A stretch of 37,928 bases of DNA from Clostridiales bacterium (GTDB taxonomy: Bacteria > Bacillota > Clostridia > Oscillospirales > Acutalibacteraceae), in assembly GCA_012517675.1 (NCBI GenBank), contig JAAYUL010000001.1, positions 1 through 37,928 of the forward strand, read 5' to 3'. Below are positions 9,404-18,888 of the stretch, piece by piece (the first letter of the stretch is position 1; each line of letters begins with the position of its first letter). A program made the position numbers and the translations under genes. The notes beneath the pieces were generated by a model. The model did no database searches. It worked only from the letters and a program-made list of their open reading frames with translations, and was not told where the DNA came from.

Positions 9404-10921
9404 TTACTTCCGCGCGATTCCGGTTATTTGCAGCACCGTGTCCTGCATGGCTGCCGCGGTGCAGCGGCCGCAAAACCGAACCGGCTTGCTTTCCAGCCCT
9501 GCAATCGGGGCGGGGATCGGCGTACCGGTCACAACGGAAAGCTCCTTGACCTTGTCAAAATCGGAAGCCGCGCTGGCATCCCCGGTGATGGCGTTTAAAA
9601 CGCTGCCCGCAAATTTATAAGGGCTTGCGGTGGAAACGACGACCGTTGGGGTTTCGGTATCATCGGTTTGAGCCACATATTGATGATATACGTTGACGGC
9701 GACCGCGGTATGCGTGTCACAGACATAATTTTCCGTATTGTGGATTTCTTTGATCGTCGCCTTTGTCGCCTCGTCGTCACAGAAGCCCGAGAAAAATTGT
9801 TCTTGCACACGCGCCAGGACCGCGTCGTCCACCCGGTATTTTCCGGAAACGGCAAGTTCCTTCATCCAGCCCGCGACCTTTGCGCTGTCGCCGCCGGTCA
9901 AATCATAAAGCAGGCGCTCCAGATTACTGGAGATCAAAATGTCCATGGAGGGAGAAATCGTTGTGTGGAACGGCCTGCTGCGGTTGTAAACGCCGGTGTT
10001 CAAAAACTCGGTGAGCACATTGTTCGCGTTGGAAGCGCAGATCAGCTTTTTCACCGGCAGCCCCATCTTTTTCGCATAATAAGCCGCAAGGATATTGCCG
10101 AAATTCCCGGTCGGGACAACGATATTGATTTCCTCGCCCTCCCGGTCGATTTCGCCGTGCGCCATCAGATCGCAGTACACGGAAAAGTAATACACGATCT
10201 GCGGCAGGAGGCGGCCCCAGTTGATGGAATTCGCGCTGGAGAACATCATGCCGTTTTGTTCCAGCAGGCGGTTGAGCTCCCGGTCGGTAAACAGCTTTTT
10301 CACACCGGTCTGCGCGTCGTCGAAATTGCCCTCAATGGCGCAGACGGAAACATTGCCGCCCTCCTGTGTGTCCATCTGGCGTTTCTGCATGGGGCTGACA
10401 CCGTTTTCCGGGTAAAACACAAGAATTTTGGTGCCTTCGACATCCTTGAAGCCCTCCAGCGCGGCCTTGCCGGTATCCCCTGAGGTGGCGACCAGAATGA
10501 CGGCGGTTTTCCCCGATTTGATTTTTTGCAGGGATTTCGTCAGCAGATGCGGAAGGAGCTGCAGCGCCATATCCTTAAATGCGCAGGTCGGCCCGTGCCA
10601 AAGCTCCAGCATATACATATTAACCTTGCCGTTTTGCAGATAAGTAAACGGAGCCGGGTTGTCATTGTCAAATTTGCCGCCCGTATAGGCTTTGACAACG
10701 CAGTCCCTGATTTCCTCCGGCGTAAAATCGGTGAGAAACGCGGTCAGAATCCGTTCGGCACGCTCCGCATAACCGAGATGCTGCATGCCGCAAAGATCCG
10801 AATAAGAAAAACGGGGCAGTTTTTCCGGAACAAACAGGCCCCCGTCGCCGCAAATTCCCTGCGCGATTGCCTGTGCCGCGGTCACACTGACGCCATTGTC
10901 TCTTGTCGATTTATAATTCAC
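9404..10921 (-). CDS. thrC: threonine synthase
   Basis: 505 aa; YKSTRDNGVSVTAAQAIAQGICGDGGLFVPE, HGPTCAFKDMALQ (PLP Lys), VATSGDTGKAAL. Confidence 0.95.
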   Translation of the reverse strand: MNYKSTRDNGVSVTAAQAIAQGICGDGGLFVPEKLPRFSYSDLCGMQHLGYAERAERILTAFLTDFTPEEIRDCVVKAYTGGKFDNDNPAPFTYLQNGKVNMYMLELWHGPTCAFKDMALQLLPHLLTKSLQKIKSGKTAVILVATSGDTGKAALEGFKDVEGTKILVFYPENGVSPMQKRQMDTQEGGNVSVCAIEGNFDDAQTGVKKLFTDRELNRLLEQNGMMFSSANSINWGRLLPQIVYYFSVYCDLMAHGEIDREGEEINIVVPTGNFGNILAAYYAKKMGLPVKKLICASNANNVLTEFLNTGVYNRSRPFHTTISPSMDILISSNLERLLYDLTGGDSAKVAGWMKELAVSGKYRVDDAVLARVQEQFFSGFCDDEATKATIKEIHNTENYVCDTHTAVAVNVYHQYVAQTDDTETPTVVVSTASPYKFAGSVLNAITGDASAASDFDKVKELSVVTGTPIPAPIAGLESKPVRFCGRCTAAAMQDTVLQITGIARK

Positions 10922-11033
10922 GGTATTTCCTCCTTCGCTTTACACAGGATGCCAAAAGCGGAAAAGCCGGTTCCGCAGCGGTTTTCACCCATCCATCCCG
11001 TATCCAACTGAATATAATATAACATGAATCACA

Positions 11034-11960
11034 TTAAAGGGAAAGGAAAAACTGATACGCATTTTCAAATAACAGGGCATTCACAAGGGATTCCCGGTAG
11101 TTGTGCCGAAGCATCCGCTCCGCTATCGCTTCTACGGACTCGATCCCCGTTATTCCCCCAGGCACATCGGCGCCGTCAAAATCGCTGCCGAACGCAAGGC
11201 ATTTTTCCCCTCCGAGCGAAAGGAAATGGTCGATATGGCGGATCACGTCGTCGATCCCGGCCTTACCGGAAGCGTTCAGGAATTTTGGGACAAAGGTGAC
11301 GCCGACCAGCCCGCCCCGGTCACGGATGACCTGAAACTGTTCGTCGGTTAAATTTCTGGGATGATCGCAAAGCGCCCGCGCGTTGGAGTGGGTCGCGATG
11401 AACGGTTTTTCCGTACACGCGGCGACGTCGTAAAACAGCTTCTCACTTGCGTGCGAAACATCCACCGCGATATGGAGGCGCTCCATTTCCTTTACGGCAA
11501 GCCTGCCGAACTCCGTAATTCCCTTGGGGGAAGGAACCCCCGCGCCGTCGCCGAAATCGCCGGAGGCATTCCATGTCAATGTAATCACCTTTACGCCGCA
11601 GTCGGCCATGTATTTCAGCCGGTCAAGGCTGCCGCCCGCCGCCGCGCCGCCTTCCACCGTAAGGATCGCGCCGGTTTTCTTCTGCTCCCGCACGGCCTTC
11701 AAATCCGCCGCGGTTCTGCAAAAAACCACCGCATCGGCATTTTTCTCCATTTCCCGGTGAAAACAGTCCAGAAGGGCGTCAAAGGAATCCATGGCATCCC
11801 GTCCCCGCTTATCGTCGCTGATCCAAAGGGCAAAGCACTGGAACCAGGGTGAATATTTCCGCCCGCGCTCAAGGGAGATCCGCAGGTTTCCGTTGTAAAG
11901 CGGCTGGCCTTTCCCGTAACATTCCGATATGGTATCGCAGTGCAGATCAAAATAGTTCAA
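11034..11960 (-). CDS. membrane dipeptidase (peptidase family M19)
   Basis: FDLHCDTISE metal site, VDVSHASEKLFYDV, ATHSNARALCDHPRNLTDEQ. Confidence 0.93.
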   Translation of the reverse strand: MNYFDLHCDTISECYGKGQPLYNGNLRISLERGRKYSPWFQCFALWISDDKRGRDAMDSFDALLDCFHREMEKNADAVVFCRTAADLKAVREQKKTGAILTVEGGAAAGGSLDRLKYMADCGVKVITLTWNASGDFGDGAGVPSPKGITEFGRLAVKEMERLHIAVDVSHASEKLFYDVAACTEKPFIATHSNARALCDHPRNLTDEQFQVIRDRGGLVGVTFVPKFLNASGKAGIDDVIRHIDHFLSLGGEKCLAFGSDFDGADVPGGITGIESVEAIAERMLRHNYRESLVNALLFENAYQFFLSL

Positions 11961-12337
11961 TAATATCCTCCCCGCGTAAAAGCGTTTTCAATGTGTTCCG
12001 CCGAGCCAACGGTGCGGCGGTCCGGCTTCATTACAATGGCAATCACGTCAAACCGAGGCTGAAGCGGCGTCGGGTTTGATTGCAGGTACAACAGCGCTGT
12101 TTTGTAAATCTTTTTCTGCTTGCCTGCCGTCACCGCCTCCAGCGGGCTGACCTGATAGTTTTCATCGCGGGTTTTTACCTCCGCAAAAACAAGGTATTCC
12201 GAATTTCGCGCGATAATGTCGATCTCGCCATAGCGGGAGTGATAATTTCTGCACAGAATCTCATAGCCCTTCCGGCGCAGGAGCGACGCCGCGAAATCCT
12301 CCCCCGCCGCGCCGCAGTTACCGCTCAATTGCAGCAT
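11957..12337 (-). CDS. YraN family protein (UPF0102, nuclease-like fold)
   Basis: GEDFAASLLRRKGYEILCRNYHSRYGEIDIIARNSEYLVFAEVKTR. Confidence 0.93.
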   Translation of the reverse strand: MLQLSGNCGAAGEDFAASLLRRKGYEILCRNYHSRYGEIDIIARNSEYLVFAEVKTRDENYQVSPLEAVTAGKQKKIYKTALLYLQSNPTPLQPRFDVIAIVMKPDRRTVGSAEHIENAFTRGGYY

Positions 12338-12935
12338 CCCCCAAAATCTTTTTCAGGAAGGTCCTTCTGTGCACCGGGCAGGGGCCGTACTGCAAAAGCA
12401 TTTCCCTGTGCAGCGCCGTTCCGTAGCCTTTGTGCTTTGCAAACCGGTACTCGGGGTACAGCCGATCAATTTCAAGCATCAGCCGGTCCCGGCTCACCTT
12501 CGCAAGGATGGAGGCCGCCGCGATGCTCTCGGAAAGCGAGTCTCCCCGGACCACCGTCTGCACCGGCACGTCGAGAGGCGGCATTCGGTTGCCGTCCACC
12601 AGCGCATAATCGGGACGCACTTCCAGTCCGTCAAACGCCCGCTTCATGGCAAGGAATGTCGCCTGCAAAATATTGATCTCGTCGATTTCCCGCTCCGTGG
12701 CAAAGCCGACCGACCAACCGATCGCTTTTTCCTGAATGACGCCGAACAGTTCCTCCCGCTTTTTTTCGCTGAGCTTTTTGGAATCGTTGATTCCCTCTAT
12801 GTAAATACCAGCGGGTAAAATCACCGCGGCGGCAAACACGGGGCCGGCCAGCGGGCCGCGCCCGGCTTCGTCGATGCCGCAGACCGCCCGGTACCCCTTT
12901 TCTCTCGCTTTGTTTTCATAGTCCAGCCAATCCAT
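12318..12935 (-). CDS. rnhB: ribonuclease HII
   Basis: VCGIDEAGRGPLAGPVFAAAVILP; start MDWLDYENKAREKG preferred (track ORF extends upstream to 13031 within rbgA). Confidence 0.95.
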   Translation of the reverse strand: MDWLDYENKAREKGYRAVCGIDEAGRGPLAGPVFAAAVILPAGIYIEGINDSKKLSEKKREELFGVIQEKAIGWSVGFATEREIDEINILQATFLAMKRAFDGLEVRPDYALVDGNRMPPLDVPVQTVVRGDSLSESIAAASILAKVSRDRLMLEIDRLYPEYRFAKHKGYGTALHREMLLQYGPCPVHRRTFLKKILGDAAIER

Positions 12936-13800
12936 TTGATTCCCCAACCTGTTCCAGCGTGATTCTTCCGATTTTTGCACCCCTGAATTCATCGAGCACC
13001 ATAATGGAAGCGCGCTCCGTATCAATTTCACCGCCCGAAATCAGCATGCCGCGTTTTTTTCCGATCATTTCAAGCAGCTCGTAGCCCTTTAGGCCCTCGA
13101 TTTCTTCCAGTTTATATCTCTGCCGAAGCGCGGCGGGGTAGCGGTCGCGCAGAACCTCCAGCAGGCGCGCGGCAAGCCCCTCGGTATCCACAACCTCGTC
13201 TTTTACCGCGCCGGTAAACGCAAGCCGCTCCCCCACGTTCTTATCGTCGAACTTCGGCCACAGAACGCCCGGGGTGTCGAGCAACTCAAACCCCTTTCCA
13301 ATGGTGAACCACTGGTTGGAGCGCGTCACGCCGGGTCGGTCTTCCACATTTGCCTTGCTGTTTTTCGAAAGCCGGTTAATCAGCGACGATTTTCCCACGT
13401 TTGGAATTCCGACCACCATCACCCGGATCGGACGGCCGACCATCCCTTTTGACTCCCACCGGGCAATCTGCTCGCTTAAAACATTCCGGACCAGAGGAAT
13501 AAAGCCGTTCAGGTTTTTCCCCGTTTTGCAGTCGATCGGAAGGGCGGGAATCCCCCGGGAACGGTAAAATTCGACCCAGCGGGCGGTCTGAACGGGGTCC
13601 GCCATATCGCATTTATTCATCAGGATGACACGCGGCTTGTTCTGAATCAGGTTGTTTAAAATCGGGTTCCGGCTGCTGACCGGAATTCTGGCGTCGATAA
13701 TTTCGGCGGCGGCGTCCACCAGCCTGAGACTTTTTTCAATCTGCCGCTTTGTTTTTGTCATGTGGCCCGGAAACCACTGTATGGATTGCGCTTCACTCAT
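12916..13800 (-). CDS. rbgA: ribosome biogenesis GTPase YlqF/RbgA
   Basis: IQWFPGHMTKTKRQI, circularly permuted GTPase motifs NKCD then GIPNVGKSSLIN. Confidence 0.95.
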   Translation of the reverse strand: MSEAQSIQWFPGHMTKTKRQIEKSLRLVDAAAEIIDARIPVSSRNPILNNLIQNKPRVILMNKCDMADPVQTARWVEFYRSRGIPALPIDCKTGKNLNGFIPLVRNVLSEQIARWESKGMVGRPIRVMVVGIPNVGKSSLINRLSKNSKANVEDRPGVTRSNQWFTIGKGFELLDTPGVLWPKFDDKNVGERLAFTGAVKDEVVDTEGLAARLLEVLRDRYPAALRQRYKLEEIEGLKGYELLEMIGKKRGMLISGGEIDTERASIMVLDEFRGAKIGRITLEQVGESNGLAGL

Positions 13801-13827
13801 GTTTATGATTCCAATCTAACGGTTACT

Positions 13828-14430
13828 TCATTTTATTTTTCCGATTCTGCCGAACGGAAATACCACAAATTCCGCTTTCCCCAGAATATTATTCACATCG
13901 ATCATGCCGATGTCCTTATAGCGGCTGTCGTTTGAAACCTTGCGGTTGTCGCCCAGCACAAAAACATGCCCCTTCGGAACGGTGAGCGGAAAGGAATAGT
14001 CGGAACGCTGGGTCGTAATACCGTTCTGTATGTAAGCGGATTCATCCAGCGTGACGCCGTCCACGGAAACCGTGCCGGTCTGAAAGTCGATGTTGACCAC
14101 CTGATTTTCCAGCGCGATCACGCGTTTGATAATCGGCTCGTCAAGTTGTTCCGCATGGGTAATGACAACCACGTCGCCGCGCTGCGGGTGGTAAAAATAG
14201 CTTTGCAGCACAACGCGGTCCCCCGACTCGAGATTCGGCTGCATGGAGGGCCCGCTGACGTTCACAATCCGGAACAGAAAGGTAAACAGCATCACCACCA
14301 CAACCAGCGAGGTGATCAGCGCCTCCACCCATTCAAAGCAATTGGTTACCGTTCCGTTGGACGAACGGTCTTTCGGACGGACTTCATCTATCTCATTTGT
14401 ATTTTGATACTTATTTTCTTCTGATATCAA
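13828..14430 (-). CDS. lepB: signal peptidase I (copy 1)
   Basis: GPSMQPNL (Ser), PIIKRVIAL (Lys), VLGDNRKVSNDSRY. Confidence 0.95.
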   Translation of the reverse strand: MISEENKYQNTNEIDEVRPKDRSSNGTVTNCFEWVEALITSLVVVVMLFTFLFRIVNVSGPSMQPNLESGDRVVLQSYFYHPQRGDVVVITHAEQLDEPIIKRVIALENQVVNIDFQTGTVSVDGVTLDESAYIQNGITTQRSDYSFPLTVPKGHVFVLGDNRKVSNDSRYKDIGMIDVNNILGKAEFVVFPFGRIGKIK

Positions 14431-14527
14431 CGGAGAACCATCTCCTTCTGTTCCTACGGGCCGCCTGTCAAATCCTTTTCAGCCGTCTGCCGAACCGGTC
14501 CCGGCAAAGCCCGAAAAACCCCTGCTT

Positions 14528-15109
14528 TTATATTTTCCCAAACTTTGAAAACGGAGTTAAAATCCATTTTACTTTCCCAATAATATAGCGCTTCTGAATC
14601 ATACCGACCGCCTGAAAGCGGCTGTCTTCCGAAACGGTTCGGTTGTCGCCAAGAACAAACACACAGCCGGACGGAACCTTTTGCGGGAACTTCACATCGT
14701 ACTGATTCGTGGTGATTCCGTTTACAAGGTATGCCGATTCGTCCAGTGCGGCGCCGTCCACGTAAACCGTGCCGGTCTTAAAATTGATATCAACTGTCTG
14801 CCCCTCGGTTGCAATCACCCGCTTGACAAGCACATTGCCCAGCGTGGTAGCTTTTGCGTCGATGACAATAATATCCCCGCGGGAAAGCGAGGTATACGTG
14901 CAGGAGACAAAAAGCCGGTCCCCTTCCTGCAGATTCGGCAGCATCGACGTGCCGTTCACCGTAACAATCCGAAATAAAAATGTGAACAGGACCAGAACCG
15001 CAATGATGGACGGAATCAAAGCCTCCATCCAATCAAAGCAGCCGGCCGCCATCCGGCTGCCGGGCTCCTGCCCGGACGGGCGGACGGGCGCATCAGCATG
15101 CTGAGCCAA
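14528..15109 (-). CDS. lepB: signal peptidase I (copy 2)
   Basis: GTSMLPNLQEGD, VLVKRVIATEGQ, VLGDNRTVSEDSRF. Confidence 0.95.
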   Translation of the reverse strand: MAQHADAPVRPSGQEPGSRMAAGCFDWMEALIPSIIAVLVLFTFLFRIVTVNGTSMLPNLQEGDRLFVSCTYTSLSRGDIIVIDAKATTLGNVLVKRVIATEGQTVDINFKTGTVYVDGAALDESAYLVNGITTNQYDVKFPQKVPSGCVFVLGDNRTVSEDSRFQAVGMIQKRYIIGKVKWILTPFSKFGKI

Positions 15110-15184
15110 CGAACATCACCTCTTCGGAGATCTTGAAAGGAACAGGCCCGCGGCACGGGTTTTCCGCCGCAGTCCCGCAATAGC

Positions 15185-15211
15185 AAAAAAGGGACACATA
15201 CATGTCCCTTT
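15185..15211 (-). terminator. Rho-independent terminator downstream of rplS
   Basis: Stem aaagggaca / tgtcccttt with 6-nt loop followed on the minus strand by a T run. Confidence 0.85.
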
Positions 15212-15226
15212 CAAACGCGCTGCCGA

Positions 15227-15571
15227 TTATCTGATTTGTTCCTTGACCTTGGCCGCCTTGCCGACCCTGTCGCGCAGGTAATAGAGCTTTGCTCTGCGCA
15301 CGCGGCCTTTGCGGACAATTTCAACGCCCTTCACGTTGGGGGAATGAATCGGGAATACTCTTTCAACACCAACGCCGTAGGACACACGGCGAACCGTAAA
15401 GGTTTCGGAAACGCCGCTCCCCTTGCGGGCAATGACGGTGCCTTCAAAAACCTGAATTCTTTCTCTTTCGCCTTCTCTGATGTTTACATTGATTCGAACG
15501 GTATCACCGATTTCGAACTTCGGCATTTCTTCCTTAACAGAATCCTGAGCAATCAATTTTAATGCGTCCAT
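15227..15571 (-). CDS. rplS: 50S ribosomal protein L19
   Basis: [35 protein letters not shown]...[18 protein letters not shown]; start [11 protein letters not shown] with RBS AGGAGGA. Confidence 0.97.
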   Translation of the reverse strand: MDALKLIAQDSVKEEMPKFEIGDTVRINVNIREGERERIQVFEGTVIARKGSGVSETFTVRRVSYGVGVERVFPIHSPNVKGVEIVRKGRVRRAKLYYLRDRVGKAAKVKEQIR

Positions 15572-15690
15572 GAAAAATCCTCCTAAATATCCAGACATTC
15601 ATGCCCTGAGGCAGAGGACTGTCCGCTTCAATGTCACGGTCAAACCGGGCATTGAACCCCACCGGAAAAACCGACGGTATCCAAATGCCT
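15572..15690 (-). promoter_or_regulatory. structured 5' UTR of rplS, candidate L19 leader
   Basis: ~115 nt between the predicted promoter and rplS, with complementary segments AUGCCC...GGGCAU and CGGU-UUG-ACCG; location matches the known L19 leader class of Firmicutes. Confidence 0.35.
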
Positions 15691-15694
15691 ATAT

Positions 15695-15723
15695 ATCATA
15701 CCACAAGGCGGAGCAAGGTGCAA
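15695..15723 (-). promoter_or_regulatory. sigma-A promoter upstream of rplS
   Basis: Minus strand TTGCAC-17 bp-TATGAT. Confidence 0.65.
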
Positions 15724-15736
15724 GTTTTTTCGTCAT

Positions 15737-16396
15737 TTATTCGAATATTTTTTGGCTTTCGCCGTAAAGGCAGGTCCGTCTGATCTTCGCGTAAAATTCC
15801 AGATGCAGATACTTCCCGACCGCATCCGTCAACAGCGTGGGATTGATATTCAGACTGCTCCCCGCGGGCAGAACCGAACTGATTTCCACCGTGGTTTTTG
15901 CGGCGGAAACTTCGATGTTCCCAAGGTACGGCGCAAGATCAAAATCGCTCCAGCCGCTTTTCGTGTGTTTGGAAACGACCAGCGTTTCCGAGCGAAACAG
16001 CTCCGCAATCCGGCCGGCGGCCTGTTCGGCATCCATATTTTCCACTTCCAGCGAAATGCGGTAGGAGGCCGCGGTGATCTGCCCTGGCTTCATGACCGGC
16101 TCGGTCACGGCGTAAACCCGGATGTCCGGCGGCAGACCGGCGTTCATCCGTTCCATCAGCTCCGCGTCCGATAGGGCGTTGTCCTCCAGCTTCATGTCCA
16201 TACTTTCCCGTTCGCCGCTGATTCCAAGCGACAGCGGCAGCGCAAAGGTGAGAAACGCATGCGGATTGAACCCTTCCGTATACCAAAGCGGGATTTTTGC
16301 TTTATGAATCGCCCTTGCCATGCATCGGTTCAAATCCAAATGGGAAATAAAGCGCGCCGTTCCGGTTTTGCGGAACCAGACCCTAACGGTTTTCAA
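15737..16396 (-). CDS. TIGR03936 family radical SAM-associated protein (DUF2344)
   Basis: VRVWFRKTGTARFISHLDLNRCMARAIHKAKIPLWYTEGFNPHAFLTFALPLSLGISGERE; likely TTG start at 16396 with AAAGGGGG RBS. Confidence 0.92.
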   Translation of the reverse strand: MKTVRVWFRKTGTARFISHLDLNRCMARAIHKAKIPLWYTEGFNPHAFLTFALPLSLGISGERESMDMKLEDNALSDAELMERMNAGLPPDIRVYAVTEPVMKPGQITAASYRISLEVENMDAEQAAGRIAELFRSETLVVSKHTKSGWSDFDLAPYLGNIEVSAAKTTVEISSVLPAGSSLNINPTLLTDAVGKYLHLEFYAKIRRTCLYGESQKIFE

Positions 16397-18227
16397 CGCA
16401 GATTCCCCCTTTGAAACAGGCCGCGCCACACGCGGAGCATTTTTCCCTGCAATTCGGCGTGGTCCGGTTTTCCCGCGCGCGTTTCCACTCCTCGATCAGG
16501 AAAGACTTTGTCACACCGTAATCCAGATGGTCCCAGGGCAGGACCTCATCCGGGCTTCTCCTGCGGTTGGCGTAAAATTCCGGGTCAATTCCACAAGCCC
16601 TGAATTGCTCCAGCCATTTGGAAAGGGAGAAAAAGTCTTTCCAACCGTCCATTTTGCATCCGTTTTCCCACGCTTTCAGCAAGACGGCGCCAAGCCGCCG
16701 GTCGCCGCGCGCAAACACGGCTTCCAGAAAGCTGGTTTCGGCGTCGTGCCAGCTGAGCTCTATTTTCCTCGTTTTGACCGTGCGGACCAGGTGACGCTGT
16801 TTTTCCCGCAGCATTTCCATGGTGTCCTGCGGTTCCCACTGGAACGGGGTGAACGGCTTGGGGACAAAAGAAGCCGTGCTGACGGACACCTTTACGCTTC
16901 TCCCCTTCGGCTTGTCCGGATTGCTGTAAAACGCGTCGACAACCGCCTGCCCCAGATTTGCGATCCCCTCCACGTCCTCCATGGTTTCGGTCGGCAGGCC
17001 GATCATAAAATACAGCTTGATGGTGGTCCACCCGCCGGCAAACGCGGTGTTCACCGTTTTCAGAAGCTCCTCTTCCGTCACGTTTTTATTGATGACGTCG
17101 CGCAGACGCTGGGTGCCCGCCTCCGGCGCGAAGGTTAGCCCGCTCCGGCGCACCGATTTGATTTTGGACATCAGCTCGGTCGAAAAATTGTCGACCCGCA
17201 GGGAAGGAAGCGAAACGCCGATTTTCTGTTCCGGCGTCCAGGTGTGGAGCTTGTCCAGCAGGCCGTAAATATCCGAATAATCGCTCGTGCTCAGGGAAGA
17301 AAGCGATATTTCATCGTATCCGGTATTCTCGCACAGGTCAAAACACTGTTTGTTGATTACATCCACGGACTTTTCCCGGAACGGGCGGTACAGAAACCCC
17401 GCCTGACAAAACCGGCAGCCGCGGATACAGCCGCGCAGGACCTCCGCCACGGCACGGTCATGCACGATTTCAATCGCGGGAACGACAAACCGGTCGGGAA
17501 AATAGCTTTTGTCCAGATCAGGCATCAGACGCTTCTTTACGGTTTTCGGCGCGCCGCATTGGGGGCGCATCTCCCGTATGGTTCCGTCTTCCCGATATTC
17601 AACCGTGTAAAGGGACGGCACATAGACACCCGGAATCTGCGCGGCGGCCTGCAGAAAATTCTGCTTGGTCCCGCCTTTTTTCTTGAATTCCCGGTAAAGT
17701 GCAAGGACTTCAAGGTCGACCTCTTCCCCTTCTCCAATAAAAAACAGGTCGAAAAAGTCTGCCAGCGGCTCCGGGTTGCACGCGCACGGCCCGCCCGCGA
17801 CAACAAGCCGGGAAAGGGAATGCCGATCACACGCCTTCAGCGGAACCCCGGCAAGGTCGAGCATATTCAGAATATTGGTATAGCTCAGCTCATACTGCAG
17901 CGTAAAGCCGATGATGTCGAAATCCGCCAGGCTGTCGCCGCTTTCCAGGGCATACAGCGGCACCTGACAGCGGCGCATCTGCTCTTCCATGTCCGCCCAG
18001 GGAGCGAATACGCGTTCACACCAGATGTACGGCACCGTGTTGAGCTGGCTGTAAAGAATCTTCATGCCGAGGTGGGACATTCCCACCTCGTAAATATCCG
18101 GAAAGCAAAACGCGAAACGGATTTCCACGTCCTCTTTGCTTTTGATCACGCTGTTCAGTTCCCCGCCAACATAGCGGCCCGGCTTCTGCACCTTTGAAAG
18201 CAGTTTTTCTATTGTTTTACTGATCAT
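16383..18227 (-). CDS. TIGR03960 family B12-binding radical SAM protein
   Basis: RGCIRGCRFCQAGFLYRP (CxxxCxxC cluster) with N-terminal B12-binding-like domain; adjacent to its usual DUF2344 partner. Confidence 0.93.
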   Translation of the reverse strand: MISKTIEKLLSKVQKPGRYVGGELNSVIKSKEDVEIRFAFCFPDIYEVGMSHLGMKILYSQLNTVPYIWCERVFAPWADMEEQMRRCQVPLYALESGDSLADFDIIGFTLQYELSYTNILNMLDLAGVPLKACDRHSLSRLVVAGGPCACNPEPLADFFDLFFIGEGEEVDLEVLALYREFKKKGGTKQNFLQAAAQIPGVYVPSLYTVEYREDGTIREMRPQCGAPKTVKKRLMPDLDKSYFPDRFVVPAIEIVHDRAVAEVLRGCIRGCRFCQAGFLYRPFREKSVDVINKQCFDLCENTGYDEISLSSLSTSDYSDIYGLLDKLHTWTPEQKIGVSLPSLRVDNFSTELMSKIKSVRRSGLTFAPEAGTQRLRDVINKNVTEEELLKTVNTAFAGGWTTIKLYFMIGLPTETMEDVEGIANLGQAVVDAFYSNPDKPKGRSVKVSVSTASFVPKPFTPFQWEPQDTMEMLREKQRHLVRTVKTRKIELSWHDAETSFLEAVFARGDRRLGAVLLKAWENGCKMDGWKDFFSLSKWLEQFRACGIDPEFYANRRRSPDEVLPWDHLDYGVTKSFLIEEWKRARENRTTPNCREKCSACGAACFKGGICVENR

Positions 18228-18258
18228 TGAGTTCCTCCGAGCAGTTTATATGGATTTT

Positions 18259-18287
18259 ATTATACCGCCCGCGGGAAAAGAATGCAA
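18259..18287 (-). promoter_or_regulatory. putative sigma-A promoter upstream of the B12 radical SAM gene
   Basis: Minus strand TTGCAT-17 bp-TATAAT. Confidence 0.55.
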
Positions 18288-18288
18288 A

Positions 18289-18888
18289 TCAATCGTACCG
18301 TTCCCGTTTCAGAAGCAGCAAAAGCATCAGATATCCGCTCACAACCAGAAGGGAAATGTTCCACGGCGACCGGAACAGCGCCACAAAACACAGAGCGGCC
18401 AGCGGCGTCAGCACCGCAAACGAAATGACGGACACCACCCCGGCCGCCCGGTTTTCCGGAAGTTTCATGCACAGCAGGGAATACAGCGCCTGCCCCCCGT
18501 CAAGCGGTTCGACGGGGAGCAGATTAAAGCCCGCAAAAACACAGTTGGCCAAAAGGAATTTCTGCGCCGTCCCGCAGGGAAAAGCCAGGCAAAGCGGCAC
18601 GGCGGCAAGATTGGCCGCGGGTCCCGCCAGAGAAATCAAGGCGTCCTTCCCATAGCTTCGTTTTGTGCCGCCGGATTTGACCATGTCGATGCCGAACGGC
18701 GTAAAGCGGATTTCGGAAAGCCCGGCGCCGAAGCAGCGCAGAGCGCCTAGATGCCCGGATTCATGCAAAGCGGCGGCCGAAAAAACGGGAAGCGCGGACC
18801 CGCTCCTGTCTTCTATCAAAAAAAGCGCCAGCACGGCAAAAAACAAAAAGCTGACTGTGATTTTACAGTTTTTTACGGAAAAGATCAT
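18289..18888 (-). CDS. M50 family site-2 metalloprotease, SpoIVFB-like
   Basis: HESGH zinc motif in AALHESGHLGALRCFG and NLLPVEPLDGGQAL in a multi-pass membrane protein. Confidence 0.85.
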   Translation of the reverse strand: MIFSVKNCKITVSFLFFAVLALFLIEDRSGSALPVFSAAALHESGHLGALRCFGAGLSEIRFTPFGIDMVKSGGTKRSYGKDALISLAGPAANLAAVPLCLAFPCGTAQKFLLANCVFAGFNLLPVEPLDGGQALYSLLCMKLPENRAAGVVSVISFAVLTPLAALCFVALFRSPWNISLLVVSGYLMLLLLLKRERYD

